Source of the DNA: an uncultured Lachnospiraceae bacterium | GTDB taxonomy: Bacteria; Bacillota; Clostridia; Lachnospirales; Lachnospiraceae | Direction of reading: 5' to 3' | NCBI GenBank assembly: GCA_910579805.1 | Contig: CAJTWM010000011.1 | Coordinates: forward strand, 41,870-105,869 | Length of the DNA stretch: 64,000 bases | Shown here: piece after piece, positions 26,901 to 34,485 of the stretch | Layout of the letters: each line of letters starts with the position of its first letter | Position numbering within the stretch: position 1 is the first letter of the stretch | The notes under the pieces: generated by a model | Databases searched by the model: none | What the model saw: the letters and a program-made list of their open reading frames with translations, nothing else | What the model was told of the DNA's origin: nothing | Program-made: the position numbers and the translations under genes

Positions 26901-27282
26901 TTTCGTAGACAAGTTCATCCATCAGGATCTCTTCCACCCGTCTGTATACCGGCTTAACAAGGATCGCCTCAAAAACGGATCTCTGCAGGGGATAGATCGG
27001 GAACTGCGAAATAAACTGCTCCGGCGTCTTCTCCCGTTCGTAAGTCTCGTATAACATTTTTATCATAGATAAAAACGGAGCAAACGCTTCTATCATTTTA
27101 TAACCGTTAAAATTCTCATAACATACATGCAGTCCGGAATAGCTTTCCTTGATCCTTTCCGCATCAGACTCTGTGATCTCGAACGTACTGTAATGTCTGA
27201 CTATCGTAAACCGCTTCGCCTGCCTTTTACCAATCAGATCCTCCACTACCGGAGCGATAGATGCTTCGTAATATGTACTCAT
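23962..27282 (-). CDS. Large diguanylate cyclase: AAA-like / TPR / GAF-like / GGDEF
   Basis: 1106 residues. The C-terminal GGDEF domain (about 945-1100) has an intact RYGGDEF at 1007-1013 and the AITDYLTGLNNRDGFYQNI entry motif, so c-di-GMP synthesis is expected; the usual inhibitory RxxD site before GGDEF is absent. Residues ~765-935 look GAF-like. About 230-740 are helical pairs of TPR type (e.g. LADIYNGLGYSSCAAGQYEE). The first ~220 residues resemble a STAND/AAA_16 ATPase at its Walker B region (MFFVLNNLNMASQ, 148-160) but no P-loop is visible. No membrane helix. It lies between the two parts of an ABC transporter, with a 56-bp gap to the downstream gene. Confidence 0.88.
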   Translation of the reverse strand: MSTYYEASIAPVVEDLIGKRQAKRFTIVRHYSTFEITESDAERIKESYSGLHVCYENFNGYKMIEAFAPFLSMIKMLYETYEREKTPEQFISQFPIYPLQRSVFEAILVKPVYRRVEEILMDELVYEKEQMIKSIAAVLTALSEKYPMFFVLNNLNMASQSTISLLLRLFEEGCENIYVYGAFNELYVQLPHMVNIWEKWVETLEDYNCIVDGGVESQIKTEEGSYFHFTRRDIDEYLQKLSNMYYLLDFEQAQYYLAIIYRKIEVEKLSINEDRAFEFFALYALISLSSDVPNALLLCDKLLALQKRNDSTERKFMYQYVLGQTQMFNGNLKAAKECANACAGLADQGMSGLSRFKAELLKIMVRMSGWHNIFFCKTNTEITDGFIERAIEYGYENHLAYTYIFAFDNDVDLFRGEGEIGENLTYFKKGIEIAKKLGNENLLMIAYRKNIMLSSSHGIFQVTNHYYYKSMEIVGDSDPLKLADIYNGLGYSSCAAGQYEEANNYYNKAIVIYYRLNMVNYVGETLYNMAMNCILAGENEAAYNYLLTCMKIINILHLNDLRVCNISKIFGLLALSSYRVGMEYNTRIYLDNSKQFLGHILKRNGQEEIQSLDLSYTACDDDIFLYYYVSALVEMNKNNLGQALIFMENARGYMERSVGNQFFSLVQYEISMAGLLKRLGREKEAEEELEKALRYVERCQVAEKREMVEAACRGEAYEQQHKSVAELSDVTLLEIQTATKQAGIAKNYEALQKKMEFISVWQKIIDISGKSFSYLVENALNTVMSNFSIDEMVYIRYQEGRPQIIFDTKQVILSDRDIQEITEYFSDHRSGFVTSKLRKNHGEYNRIISIFGTTQVCSMVGLPYYINEELNSVFIMYILMKDNWNAPVTKFMLDESDMEFFNLALLQLQNAIEKLESEEQIRNINSRLEKSAITDYLTGLNNRDGFYQNIKEWVESKITRDITFLYIDLDNFKYYNDTFGHAAGDRILQEVAEILRSGAKDRGFVTRYGGDEFLISLSYVDKERAMALGRGILETIKAKRGFVEIISEMSGKEVCIPKEKELSCSIGIAAVTDITDEEKITLAIQKADAVLYTIKHSTKGDVKYSD

Positions 27283-27384
27283 ACACTCTCCATTTCATAC
27301 TAATATAATAATAAGGTGATTTGCTATTATTTCAGAAAACGTTTTTCTCTTTATAAATATTTTTATCCGTCGTCTTTATCTGCC

Positions 27385-27512
27385 AACTTCCATCTGCCCG
27401 CTTCAGCAGGCATACAAATCAGGACTGTGAAATTTCTAATTTCACACTAACTCCCATCTGCCTGCTTCAGCAGGCATACAAATCAGGATTGTGAAATTTC
27501 TAATTTCACACT
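27385..27512. repeat. Tandem pair of 64-bp repeats, each with two palindromes
   Basis: Copies at 27385-27448 and 27449-27512 differ at only a few positions. Each contains a hairpin TGCCTGC-TTCA-GCAGGCA (in copy 1 the first arm is TGCCCGC) and a second palindrome GTGAAATT-TCT-AATTTCAC. They fill the 275-bp gap between the GGDEF gene and the binding-protein gene; the rest of the gap (27283-27384 and 27513-27557) is AT-rich without clear signals. Could be a dispersed intergenic repeat, a double terminator or a small RNA locus. Confidence 0.8.
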
Positions 27513-27557
27513 ATTATCATATCACTAAAAATTGCGAAACACCATATCAAAATTGCT

Positions 27558-28685
27558 TTAATAATAAAAATCTGCTTCGGGAAGTTTTCCGCCGATACTC
27601 TCCGGCGACCGTTCCATCAATACTTCCAAATATCCCGAAAGAGCCGCCTGCATTTCTTCTTTCTCCATATAAGTGATATTACATTCAGGGATTGCTTTTA
27701 CCGCGATCGGAGCCTTTTCTATGATCCCCTTTTCCGCCGCCAATTCCGCCGTTTCCTCAACCTGCGTATTGGCAAACTCTGCGCTTGCTTTATGAGCCTT
27801 CAAAAACCGGTCCACTGCCTCTTGATTTTCCTCTAAAAATGCGCTTCTTACGACAGTCACGCCGGTAACTAACTGGCTCCCGCCCTCTCCCTGCAGCTTA
27901 CGCCATTCCTCGGTCATATCAAAGATCGCCTGAAGATTCTCGTTTTGTACGCATGCCGCCGTAACGAAAGGCTGGGGAAGAAGCCCTATACTTTCCGGCT
28001 CACCGGCAAGCGCCGCCGCAACCTCAGCCGCCTCGGATTTATATTCCAACGTAATATCTCCTTCACGAATACCGTTTTCCTCCAGTATATAGTGCAGCAC
28101 ATAATCCGGCGTCGTTCCCTTTCCCGTCAGATAGACGGTTTTTCCCTTCAACGCTTCTATCCCGTCAAGCGAAACGTCCGCCGACACCATGTAAAGAACT
28201 CCCAAAGTGTTGATATCTATGACCTTGATTCCCCCCTCCGTTTTATGATAGAGTACGCTCGCCACATTGGCAGGTATAAGGGCAATATCCAGCTTTCCCT
28301 GAATGAGCATCGGCAGCAGCGCGTCGGCTGCGGTCTCCATAGTAAAGGTATAAGCGTCCGCCGTATTTCCTTCCTCCGCATCCTTCATCAGTTTTAACAG
28401 ACCGATCGACGTAGGGCCTTTTAGAGAACCTACACGGACGGCTGCCTGTTCGGTTTCCTCCGGCTGCTTATCCGCCGTTTCCGCCTCATCCTGTGCAGTC
28501 TGTCCGTTATCGGTTTCCGGTACGCTCTCCTGATCCCTGTCCGTCATGCCGTCCCGCTCCGTTTCCTCTGTACGCTCTTTTACCTGCTGCTTTTCTTCCT
28601 GCTTACCGCCGTCATTTCCGCATCCCGTCATGGAAAACACTGCTATGGAACATGCCAGTAATAATGTCATCACTTTTCTTTTCAT
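27558..28685 (-). CDS. ABC transporter substrate-binding lipoprotein (NMT1/SsuA-like)
   Basis: 375 residues from ATG 28685 (MKRKVMTLLLACSIAVFSMT, then the lipobox GC at about 23, so a lipoprotein). A polar Glu/Gln/Thr linker follows (about 30-75), then a periplasmic-binding fold like NitT/TauT/ThiY proteins (GSLKGPTSIGLLKLM, GKLDIALIPANVASVLYHK, LKGKTVYLTGKGTTPDYVL). The ligand is not identifiable. It belongs with the fused permease-ATPase at 22448-23905. An ATG at 28709 is in frame but lacks a ribosome site. Confidence 0.85.
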   Translation of the reverse strand: MKRKVMTLLLACSIAVFSMTGCGNDGGKQEEKQQVKERTEETERDGMTDRDQESVPETDNGQTAQDEAETADKQPEETEQAAVRVGSLKGPTSIGLLKLMKDAEEGNTADAYTFTMETAADALLPMLIQGKLDIALIPANVASVLYHKTEGGIKVIDINTLGVLYMVSADVSLDGIEALKGKTVYLTGKGTTPDYVLHYILEENGIREGDITLEYKSEAAEVAAALAGEPESIGLLPQPFVTAACVQNENLQAIFDMTEEWRKLQGEGGSQLVTGVTVVRSAFLEENQEAVDRFLKAHKASAEFANTQVEETAELAAEKGIIEKAPIAVKAIPECNITYMEKEEMQAALSGYLEVLMERSPESIGGKLPEADFYY

Positions 28686-28806
28686 ACCCAACGCCCCTAT
28701 CCTTTCCATAAATATCCATATTTCTTGAATTATATTTTATAAGCCCTATCTTATGCATGATATTTGATAAGCCCTATTTTACGGCCCGCATGTTATGGCC
28801 CATGCT

Positions 28807-29784
28807 TTACGAACTGTATTTTACGATCAGCAGTTCTACGCTCATTTTGTCGTTCATGCGTCCCGTCTTTACCGCCTCGTCCGCCGCCGCGCATTCTTCC
28901 ATTGCCAGACGAAGCTGCACCGTTCTGAATTTAGAAGCCTGCGCCGCATACTTCCCTACCGTGAAAGGCGGTATTCCCGCTTTCGAAGCAATGCTCTTAT
29001 TGTCATACCCCTTTTTTTTCATATCTTTTACAAGAAACAGGATATGAAACTGCCTGCCGATCAAAAACAGGATCCGCATCGGCGCCTCTCTGAGGGCCAG
29101 CAGGTCGTAATACAGAAAGAGCGCCCTGCTCTGTTTTTTTTCAGCAATGGCGTTCACCATTTCAAAGATCTGGTTGCTCACTTTTCTCGTACAGACCGCT
29201 TCAATATCCGCTTCGGTAATGGCATCCTTATCCAGACAATAACAAAACAGCTTTTCCAGCTCCTTACAGATATTTTCCATATCCGTTCCCGTTTTTTCCA
29301 AAAAAACATTCAGCGCATTTCTGGATATCTTTTTATTTTCCCGTCTGATCATGCCCAATATCCATTTTTTCAATATGGCTTCATCCTGAACCGGAAATTC
29401 TACCGCAATTCCCTTCCCCTGTACGGTTTTATAAAGTTTGCTCCTTTTATCTATCTCTGTTTCCGCAAAAACAAAAAACGCCGTAGGGGCAGGCGAAGCA
29501 AGATACTCCGCCAACGCCTCCCCGCCATGCTTAAACAATCCGGTATTCTCCAGTACGATCACCCTGCGTTCTGCCAGAAAGGGCATAGTCTCCGCCAGAT
29601 CGATGATCTCTCCGGCAGAGGCTGCTTTCCCTTCAAAATAATGATAGTTCATCGTATCCCCGTCCGCGCATAAAGCCGCTTTCAGCTTATCCTTATACTG
29701 CTTTCTCAAATAGGCCTCTTCTCCAAACAGAAGGTACGTCTGGCTGAATCTGTTGTTTTTAATATCCTCGTTAATGCGCTGCAT
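28807..29784 (-). CDS. holA: DNA polymerase III delta subunit (HolA)
   Basis: 325 residues, normal for delta. Starts with MQRINEDIKNNRFSQTYLLF-GEE-YL, the typical delta N-terminus; LAETMPFLAERRVIVLENTG is the clamp-binding region, and the C-terminal helical collar begins near 210 (VSNQIFEMVNAIAEKKQSRA). Opens and loads the sliding clamp as part of the clamp loader. Gap of only 6 bp to the ECF S-component gene upstream, so they may share a transcript; in many Firmicutes holA lies just after comEC, as here with two genes interposed. Confidence 0.93.
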   Translation of the reverse strand: MQRINEDIKNNRFSQTYLLFGEEAYLRKQYKDKLKAALCADGDTMNYHYFEGKAASAGEIIDLAETMPFLAERRVIVLENTGLFKHGGEALAEYLASPAPTAFFVFAETEIDKRSKLYKTVQGKGIAVEFPVQDEAILKKWILGMIRRENKKISRNALNVFLEKTGTDMENICKELEKLFCYCLDKDAITEADIEAVCTRKVSNQIFEMVNAIAEKKQSRALFLYYDLLALREAPMRILFLIGRQFHILFLVKDMKKKGYDNKSIASKAGIPPFTVGKYAAQASKFRTVQLRLAMEECAAADEAVKTGRMNDKMSVELLIVKYSS

Positions 29785-29790
29785 ACTTTT

Positions 29791-30309
29791 TCATTCCTTC
29801 CACATATTTCTTTCTGCAAGCCGCAGCACCGAAACGACCGGTACGATCAAAAAACCGCAGAAAAAGTTGCTTATCCCGTGAACGACGTCCCACGGAAGTC
29901 CCGCTATGATCCAGGCCACCATGCCTTTCAGGCTCAGTCCGTACAAAAGCGCTTGTGCCGGCGCATATAACGTCCCGAATAAAAAACCGTGGGCCGCGCA
30001 TACCGCCATATAGACAACAGGCCTTATCAAGACCGGCATTTTCTTCGGCAGCAGCATAACGGCGCCCCAAAGAACCAGCCATATATATAAATACGGGATC
30101 CACCATGCTGCAAATCCGGAAAAGATCCCGTTCAGCAGTACATAAACATAGATCGGATACAACGCTTTCTTTCTGTAAACGACCGTATATGCAATAGTAA
30201 ATACGCCAAGCAGATGTACGTTAGGCAGCAGCTCCATGATCATCTTCGAAGCATACATCATCGTTCCAAGCATTGCAAATACCACCGTTTCCCTGATCGT
30301 AAGCTTCAC
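29791..30309 (-). CDS. ECF transporter S component, putatively for cobalamin
   Basis: 172 residues with about six membrane helices (TIRETVVFAMLGTMMYASKM at the start, then LGVFTIAYTVVY, IYVYVLLNGIFSGFAAWWIP, etc.). GTG 30309 follows AAGGAGG by 5 nt, which decides the start; longer forms run into the preceding gene. S components bind vitamins and share an AAT module (EcfAAT) encoded elsewhere. It follows the DUF4430 lipoprotein gene by 16 bp under the same cobalamin riboswitch, so uptake of a corrinoid is the best inference. Confidence 0.8.
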   Translation of the reverse strand: MKLTIRETVVFAMLGTMMYASKMIMELLPNVHLLGVFTIAYTVVYRKKALYPIYVYVLLNGIFSGFAAWWIPYLYIWLVLWGAVMLLPKKMPVLIRPVVYMAVCAAHGFLFGTLYAPAQALLYGLSLKGMVAWIIAGLPWDVVHGISNFFCGFLIVPVVSVLRLAERNMWKE

Positions 30310-30325
30310 ATCTGCCTCCTTGCCT

Positions 30326-30814
30326 TTATTCCACCTTAAACGAGTAACTGTCCCCTTCCGTGATCGGCGTAGTATCCACACCGGAAGACGCATATTCGCC
30401 GTTCACATAAAACGCCCAATAAACGCCGTCTTCATCGTAATCCGCCGTAATCCCGTTGACCGTCTTTACATAAAGGCCAAATTCGCTTTCTTCGCCGTCA
30501 ATCAGCCCCGCTTCAAGCAGCGCCTCTCCTACCGTTTCCTTATCGGTATGGACTTCGAACTGTGATTCCGTTCCGTCCTTATCCACAACTGTCAGCATAA
30601 ATACGTTGCTGCCTTCGCCCACCACGTTTCCGCCGGTCTGGTCCGCCTTGTCCTGTCCTTCCCCGGTCTGTAGCGTCTGCGCGTCCGTTTGCACCGAACC
30701 TTTATCCTGCTCTTTTCCCTGTTTGCTGCATCCCGATACAGTAAGCGCCATAGCCACAATAAGCGCCATACAAAAGATGACTGGGAATCGTTTTCCACTG
30801 TGTTTCATTTTCAT
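30326..30814 (-). CDS. DUF4430 lipoprotein, putative cobalamin-binding protein
   Basis: 162 residues from ATG 30814 (AGGAG 9 nt upstream). Signal and lipobox: MKMKHSGKRFPVIFCMALIV then VSGCSKQ. A Gln/Asp/Thr linker leads to the DUF4430 domain (about 70-162: VNGITADYDEDGVYWAFYVN, ITEGDSYSFKVE). DUF4430 resembles the C-terminal domain of the animal cobalamin carriers transcobalamin/intrinsic factor (established family relation). Together with the riboswitch and S-component gene, a role in capturing B12 outside the membrane is likely. The frame stays open through the riboswitch, but that part is not coding. Confidence 0.85.
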   Translation of the reverse strand: MKMKHSGKRFPVIFCMALIVAMALTVSGCSKQGKEQDKGSVQTDAQTLQTGEGQDKADQTGGNVVGEGSNVFMLTVVDKDGTESQFEVHTDKETVGEALLEAGLIDGEESEFGLYVKTVNGITADYDEDGVYWAFYVNGEYASSGVDTTPITEGDSYSFKVE

Positions 30815-30859
30815 ACTTGTAATCTCCTTTGATTTTATTTCCTCATGTAAACCGGCACT

Positions 30860-31060
30860 CGCGGTCACTGCTAAGAGGATTGGGGCGTCCGGATATTTCG
30901 ACTCGGCGCTCCGCTTACCGGCCTTCTCAGAAAACTCCAATGACCTGTCCCTAATTTGTGGCTTTAGGTAAGATACGCGGTATCTATGCGCCTTACGGCG
31001 ACGGGCTCGTACAGGATTCCCACCTGTTTCCCCGGACAACCTGATTTCTATCTTAATCTC
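30860..31060 (-). promoter_or_regulatory. Cobalamin riboswitch
   Basis: Read on the minus strand the leader contains the conserved elements in order: GGGGAAACAGGTGGGAATCC, GTACGAGCCCGTCGCCGTAA, AAGCCACAAATTAGG, GAAGGCCGGTAAGCGGAGCG, and GCCGAGTCGAAATATCCGG in the B12-box position. This is the cobalamin riboswitch core; the degenerate B12 box suggests the non-AdoCbl subtype (inference). It precedes the DUF4430/S-component pair; a small hairpin ACCG/CGGT near 30840-30875 lies between aptamer and ribosome site and could form the loop-loop contact. Ends are approximate. Confidence 0.88.
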
Positions 31061-31138
31061 TTCTTTCCTTTCAGTCAAGTATATCGTTTGCTTCCTCTTC
31101 CTTCCCTATCGGTCGTCCTGATCCAACCGCAGAAACCG

Positions 31139-33517
31139 TCATCTGACCTGCGGCTGCCGGAAACTCTGCACTTCCACCCTTTTTCCGTCCGTCCATATCG
31201 TGACCGCGCCGCCCTCTGCCGTCCGGAAGATTCTGGTACCGCAATCTTCCAGCCTGTCCGTCAGTTCTTTATGAGGATGTCCGTAGCTGTTTTTTTTGCC
31301 GCTGGAAATCACGGAAAAAGCCGGAGCCGTTTTCCGTAAAAAGGCTTCGTCCGTAGAATACTTAGAACCGTGATGGGACACTTTTAAAACTGTCAACGGC
31401 CGGTTCTCTCTGATCTCCTCCAGCCTTTCCTGCATCTTCTTCTCGTTCTCTCCCGTAATATCTCCCGTGAACAATGCGGAAAATTCTTTATAAGTAAGAT
31501 ACAGGACCTGAGACTGCCCATTTTTATCCTCTGTGTCTCCGGTTTCTTTTACGGGATTTAAACACGCCATCCGGATCATGCCGGAAGTTATTTTATCCCC
31601 CGCCTGCATATGTACCACGCGGATTCCCTGCTTTTGCGCAAGCTGTTCCAGCATTTCACATCCTTCCTGCGGCAACACGAGACATCGGATCCGGATCCTG
31701 TCCGCCGCGGTATTTTCAAGCAGCTCCCCGATACCTGAATAGTGGTCTTTATCACCGTGGGATACAAAAACCATTTCCAGACTGCCTGCGCCTTTGCTTT
31801 TTAAAAAAGGCGTAATCTGATACTTACCCACTTGGGATTTACCGGTACTGCCGCCGTCTATCAAGTATCTGCTGCCGCTGTCGGTCCTGATATAAATACA
31901 GTCCCCCTGTCCCACGTCCAAAAAGGTGATCTCCAGTCCCCTTTCTGTCCGTGCGCCCAGCAGTCCGGTCCCGAGAATCAGTATCATAACGTATAATATC
32001 CGAATCCCCTTTTTTCCCAATGACTGAATCCCGAACCGGCCCGATAAAAGCGCCGCACATAAAATCCCATAGTAGAAAGCTATCCTGAGGGCCTCCGGAC
32101 GTCCGGTGATCCATACCGCTCCGGGCAGGGTTTCCGCGCCTTCACAGGAAAAAGTATAAAATTTCAAAATCATATGGCCGGCTGCCGACGCTATGCCCTG
32201 TAAAAAGCCCGCCGCCGTAAAGGAAAACAATATTTTTACCGTCCCGAGAAACACGGTCAAAAGACCGCTTATCATAACAAATGTCATCAACGGAACGATA
32301 AAGAGATTTAAAAAAACAGAATAGACTGAATATTGATAGTAGTAATAGATCTGAATAGGAAATGTGACAAGAAATATGGCCGCCCCTGATAAAATACCTT
32401 TTTGCAGACGTTCCCTTACTAAGAGGATCCGCTTTTTATAGATCCCGGCCTTCTTTTTCCCTTCTTCCCAAGACTTGCACCGCATTTCACACCAAAAAAC
32501 TTCTTCCAAAAAGGGCAGGACAATACCAATCCCAACAATGGCTCCAAAGGAAAGCAAAAAACCGCTGTGCCTTACATACAGTGGCTGCTCCGCCAAAAGC
32601 AGCGCTGCCGACAGGGACAAGGCCGTCAGCATATCATAGGTCCTGCCTATCATCTCCGCTAACAGCTTTATCCCGAACATCAAAACGGCCCGGTTCGCCG
32701 ATACGCTCATTCCGGTCATGTTCCCGTAGCTCCATATGACCGCAACGGACAAAACGCCTGCCGCAGCGGCAGGCAGCCGCAGTCGCCGGAGGATCCGGTA
32801 AATCCCCATTCCGAGAAACGAGATATGAAGACCCGAAATAGCCATGATATGCATGATCCCGTTTCTTTTATATAATTCTTTCAGCTCCTCGCTCAGACTG
32901 CTTTTATCCCCGAGAAGCACCGCTTTCATGACCCCCGCATCCTCCTCGTCAAAACAATCCCCCAATATTCCGGCACAGAACGTCCTTATTTTATAGCATT
33001 GCTCATGAAACCGGTCATACGTTTCCGACTTCCTGATCAGCCGGGCATCTTTCAACTTAAAATCCAGCTTTAAAATCCTATAATATTCCTTGCTGTCAAA
33101 TTCTCCCGGATTAGACGCGGACATAAATTCCTGCAGTTCTCCCGTCACGGTCACGGTACTTCCGAGAGGCGTCTCCACATCTTCTTCCATATAACATACA
33201 ACGCCTTGTATTCTGTTTTGATGCCCTGCCTCCGTCATAGAAGAATCAAAATCAATAGCCGAAAACCCTTTGTTTTCAACTGCAGTCTCAATTGGGAAAT
33301 AGGTTTTGCCTGAAACGGCGATCTGATCCAGATAGATTACATAATGATCGCTGCCAAACGCAGCTTTACGATATTCCTTTTGATATACCCTGCCTGTCAA
33401 ACACACCGTCTTTCCTTCGTACTCTCCGAAATCCGTCTGTTTGGGCGGACAGAAAAACACGGTCAGAAAGACGGCAGTGACAAAGGCAAGGCATACCGTA
33501 CACAATGGCCTTCGCAT
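31139..33517 (-). CDS. comEC: DNA uptake channel protein ComEC/Rec2
   Basis: 792 residues. Order: N-terminal helices and an extracellular OB-like DUF4131 region (about 20-170), the Competence membrane domain (about 190-490, GIMHIMAISGLHISFLGMGI), and a C-terminal metallo-beta-lactamase domain (about 515-790) with FLDVGQGDCIYI, SHGDKDHYSGI and VSHHGSKYS. ComEC moves single-stranded DNA across the membrane, and the MBL part probably degrades the other strand. ATG 33517 follows GGAGGAGG, better than ATG 33532. It is last in the comEA-RR-HK-GerMN-comEC series. Confidence 0.95.
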   Translation of the reverse strand: MRRPLCTVCLAFVTAVFLTVFFCPPKQTDFGEYEGKTVCLTGRVYQKEYRKAAFGSDHYVIYLDQIAVSGKTYFPIETAVENKGFSAIDFDSSMTEAGHQNRIQGVVCYMEEDVETPLGSTVTVTGELQEFMSASNPGEFDSKEYYRILKLDFKLKDARLIRKSETYDRFHEQCYKIRTFCAGILGDCFDEEDAGVMKAVLLGDKSSLSEELKELYKRNGIMHIMAISGLHISFLGMGIYRILRRLRLPAAAAGVLSVAVIWSYGNMTGMSVSANRAVLMFGIKLLAEMIGRTYDMLTALSLSAALLLAEQPLYVRHSGFLLSFGAIVGIGIVLPFLEEVFWCEMRCKSWEEGKKKAGIYKKRILLVRERLQKGILSGAAIFLVTFPIQIYYYYQYSVYSVFLNLFIVPLMTFVMISGLLTVFLGTVKILFSFTAAGFLQGIASAAGHMILKFYTFSCEGAETLPGAVWITGRPEALRIAFYYGILCAALLSGRFGIQSLGKKGIRILYVMILILGTGLLGARTERGLEITFLDVGQGDCIYIRTDSGSRYLIDGGSTGKSQVGKYQITPFLKSKGAGSLEMVFVSHGDKDHYSGIGELLENTAADRIRIRCLVLPQEGCEMLEQLAQKQGIRVVHMQAGDKITSGMIRMACLNPVKETGDTEDKNGQSQVLYLTYKEFSALFTGDITGENEKKMQERLEEIRENRPLTVLKVSHHGSKYSTDEAFLRKTAPAFSVISSGKKNSYGHPHKELTDRLEDCGTRIFRTAEGGAVTIWTDGKRVEVQSFRQPQVR

Positions 33518-33546
33518 AGATCCTCCTCCCATAATATAAACACGCT

Positions 33547-34470
33547 CTAATCCACACTGCCGACAATGTCCAGATTTCTTTCGAATATATTCGTCAGACT
33601 GATACTTTCACAAAACATATAGTTCGTATCCCCGTTTACCGATATCTGGACTTTATTGATATTGGGCAGTTCCACCAGGGAATTGGTAATCGAGTAGATG
33701 GTAACTTCCGCGCTCACTCCCGCCGCCTGTTTTAAGAAGTTCTCATCTAAATTTACATAACACGTCCCGTCTTTTACATTCACACTGATAACCTTTGTAT
33801 TTGCGTTGACGGTAGGATAAATGCCCTCCCCGTTCGGGCCTTTGATCAACTGCTCCACCACCAGTTTTTCCATGGCGATGTTACTGCTGTAAAACCCCCT
33901 TCGGTTCGTTTCGATCAGCTTGTCCCCCGTCTCGTTGGCAAAATACAGCCGCAGTTTCACATTTTCATAGGTATTGATCTCGTTTCCCGCATTGTCAATA
34001 AAGGTATCCTTGGACATTGCCCCTACGGCAATGCCAAGACTGTCCATGATCGGTTCTCCCCGCACCTGCATCGTTACATAATCAATCCCCTCTATCTGAA
34101 CAAGAGTCCGGACGATGGCCGCCCTCGTAAGCACCTCTTCTATTGCGTCCTGTTCTTTATAATGCTCATCAAAAGACAGGGTGATCGTCCCGTTATCCAA
34201 AGAATATGCAAGCAGTTCAAATTTTCCCGCCAATGGCGGATTATACTCAAACTTCTCAGGAACCTGTGCAAGCTGTTCTAACAGCTCCGTAAGCACGCTT
34301 TCTGTTCCTTTTGTCTGCGTAACATAGTCGTTGTAAATGACTTTGGTCTGTTCTTTGTTGACATAATATACCTGATAGGAATCCCCCTCCTGCTTTTTTT
34401 CAGGAGCGGCACAGGACGTAAGCAAAAACATCGTCAATATATAAAAAAATACCGTTTTACGTTTATTCAA
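33547..34470 (-). CDS. GerMN-domain lipoprotein
   Basis: 307 residues. Signal with lipobox LLTSCAA (Cys ~20). Two GerMN (sporulation/spore germination) domains: about 30-150 and 165-295, the second with VVEQLIKGPNGEGIYPTVNA and DGTCYVNLDENFL typical of the family. GerM of Bacillus acts in sporulation; LpqB of actinobacteria has a GerMN domain and works with the MtrAB two-component system. Here it follows a response regulator and kinase by 15 bp, which parallels mtrAB-lpqB. The start appears to be TTG 34470 with AAGGAG upstream. Confidence 0.85.
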   Translation of the reverse strand: MNKRKTVFFYILTMFLLTSCAAPEKKQEGDSYQVYYVNKEQTKVIYNDYVTQTKGTESVLTELLEQLAQVPEKFEYNPPLAGKFELLAYSLDNGTITLSFDEHYKEQDAIEEVLTRAAIVRTLVQIEGIDYVTMQVRGEPIMDSLGIAVGAMSKDTFIDNAGNEINTYENVKLRLYFANETGDKLIETNRRGFYSSNIAMEKLVVEQLIKGPNGEGIYPTVNANTKVISVNVKDGTCYVNLDENFLKQAAGVSAEVTIYSITNSLVELPNINKVQISVNGDTNYMFCESISLTNIFERNLDIVGSVD

Positions 34471-34485
34471 TTCCGCCGTCTCCTT

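Noticed and set aside
27385..27512. Possible CRISPR array
   Set aside because: Only two copies, directly abutting with no unique spacers, and no cas genes nearby.
28795..29673. Open frame of about 290 codons on the plus strand
   Set aside because: Antisense to holA, which is clearly the real gene.
30815..31078. N-terminal extension of the DUF4430 protein
   Set aside because: The in-frame stretch is the cobalamin riboswitch; a good ribosome site, signal peptide and lipobox mark the start at 30814.
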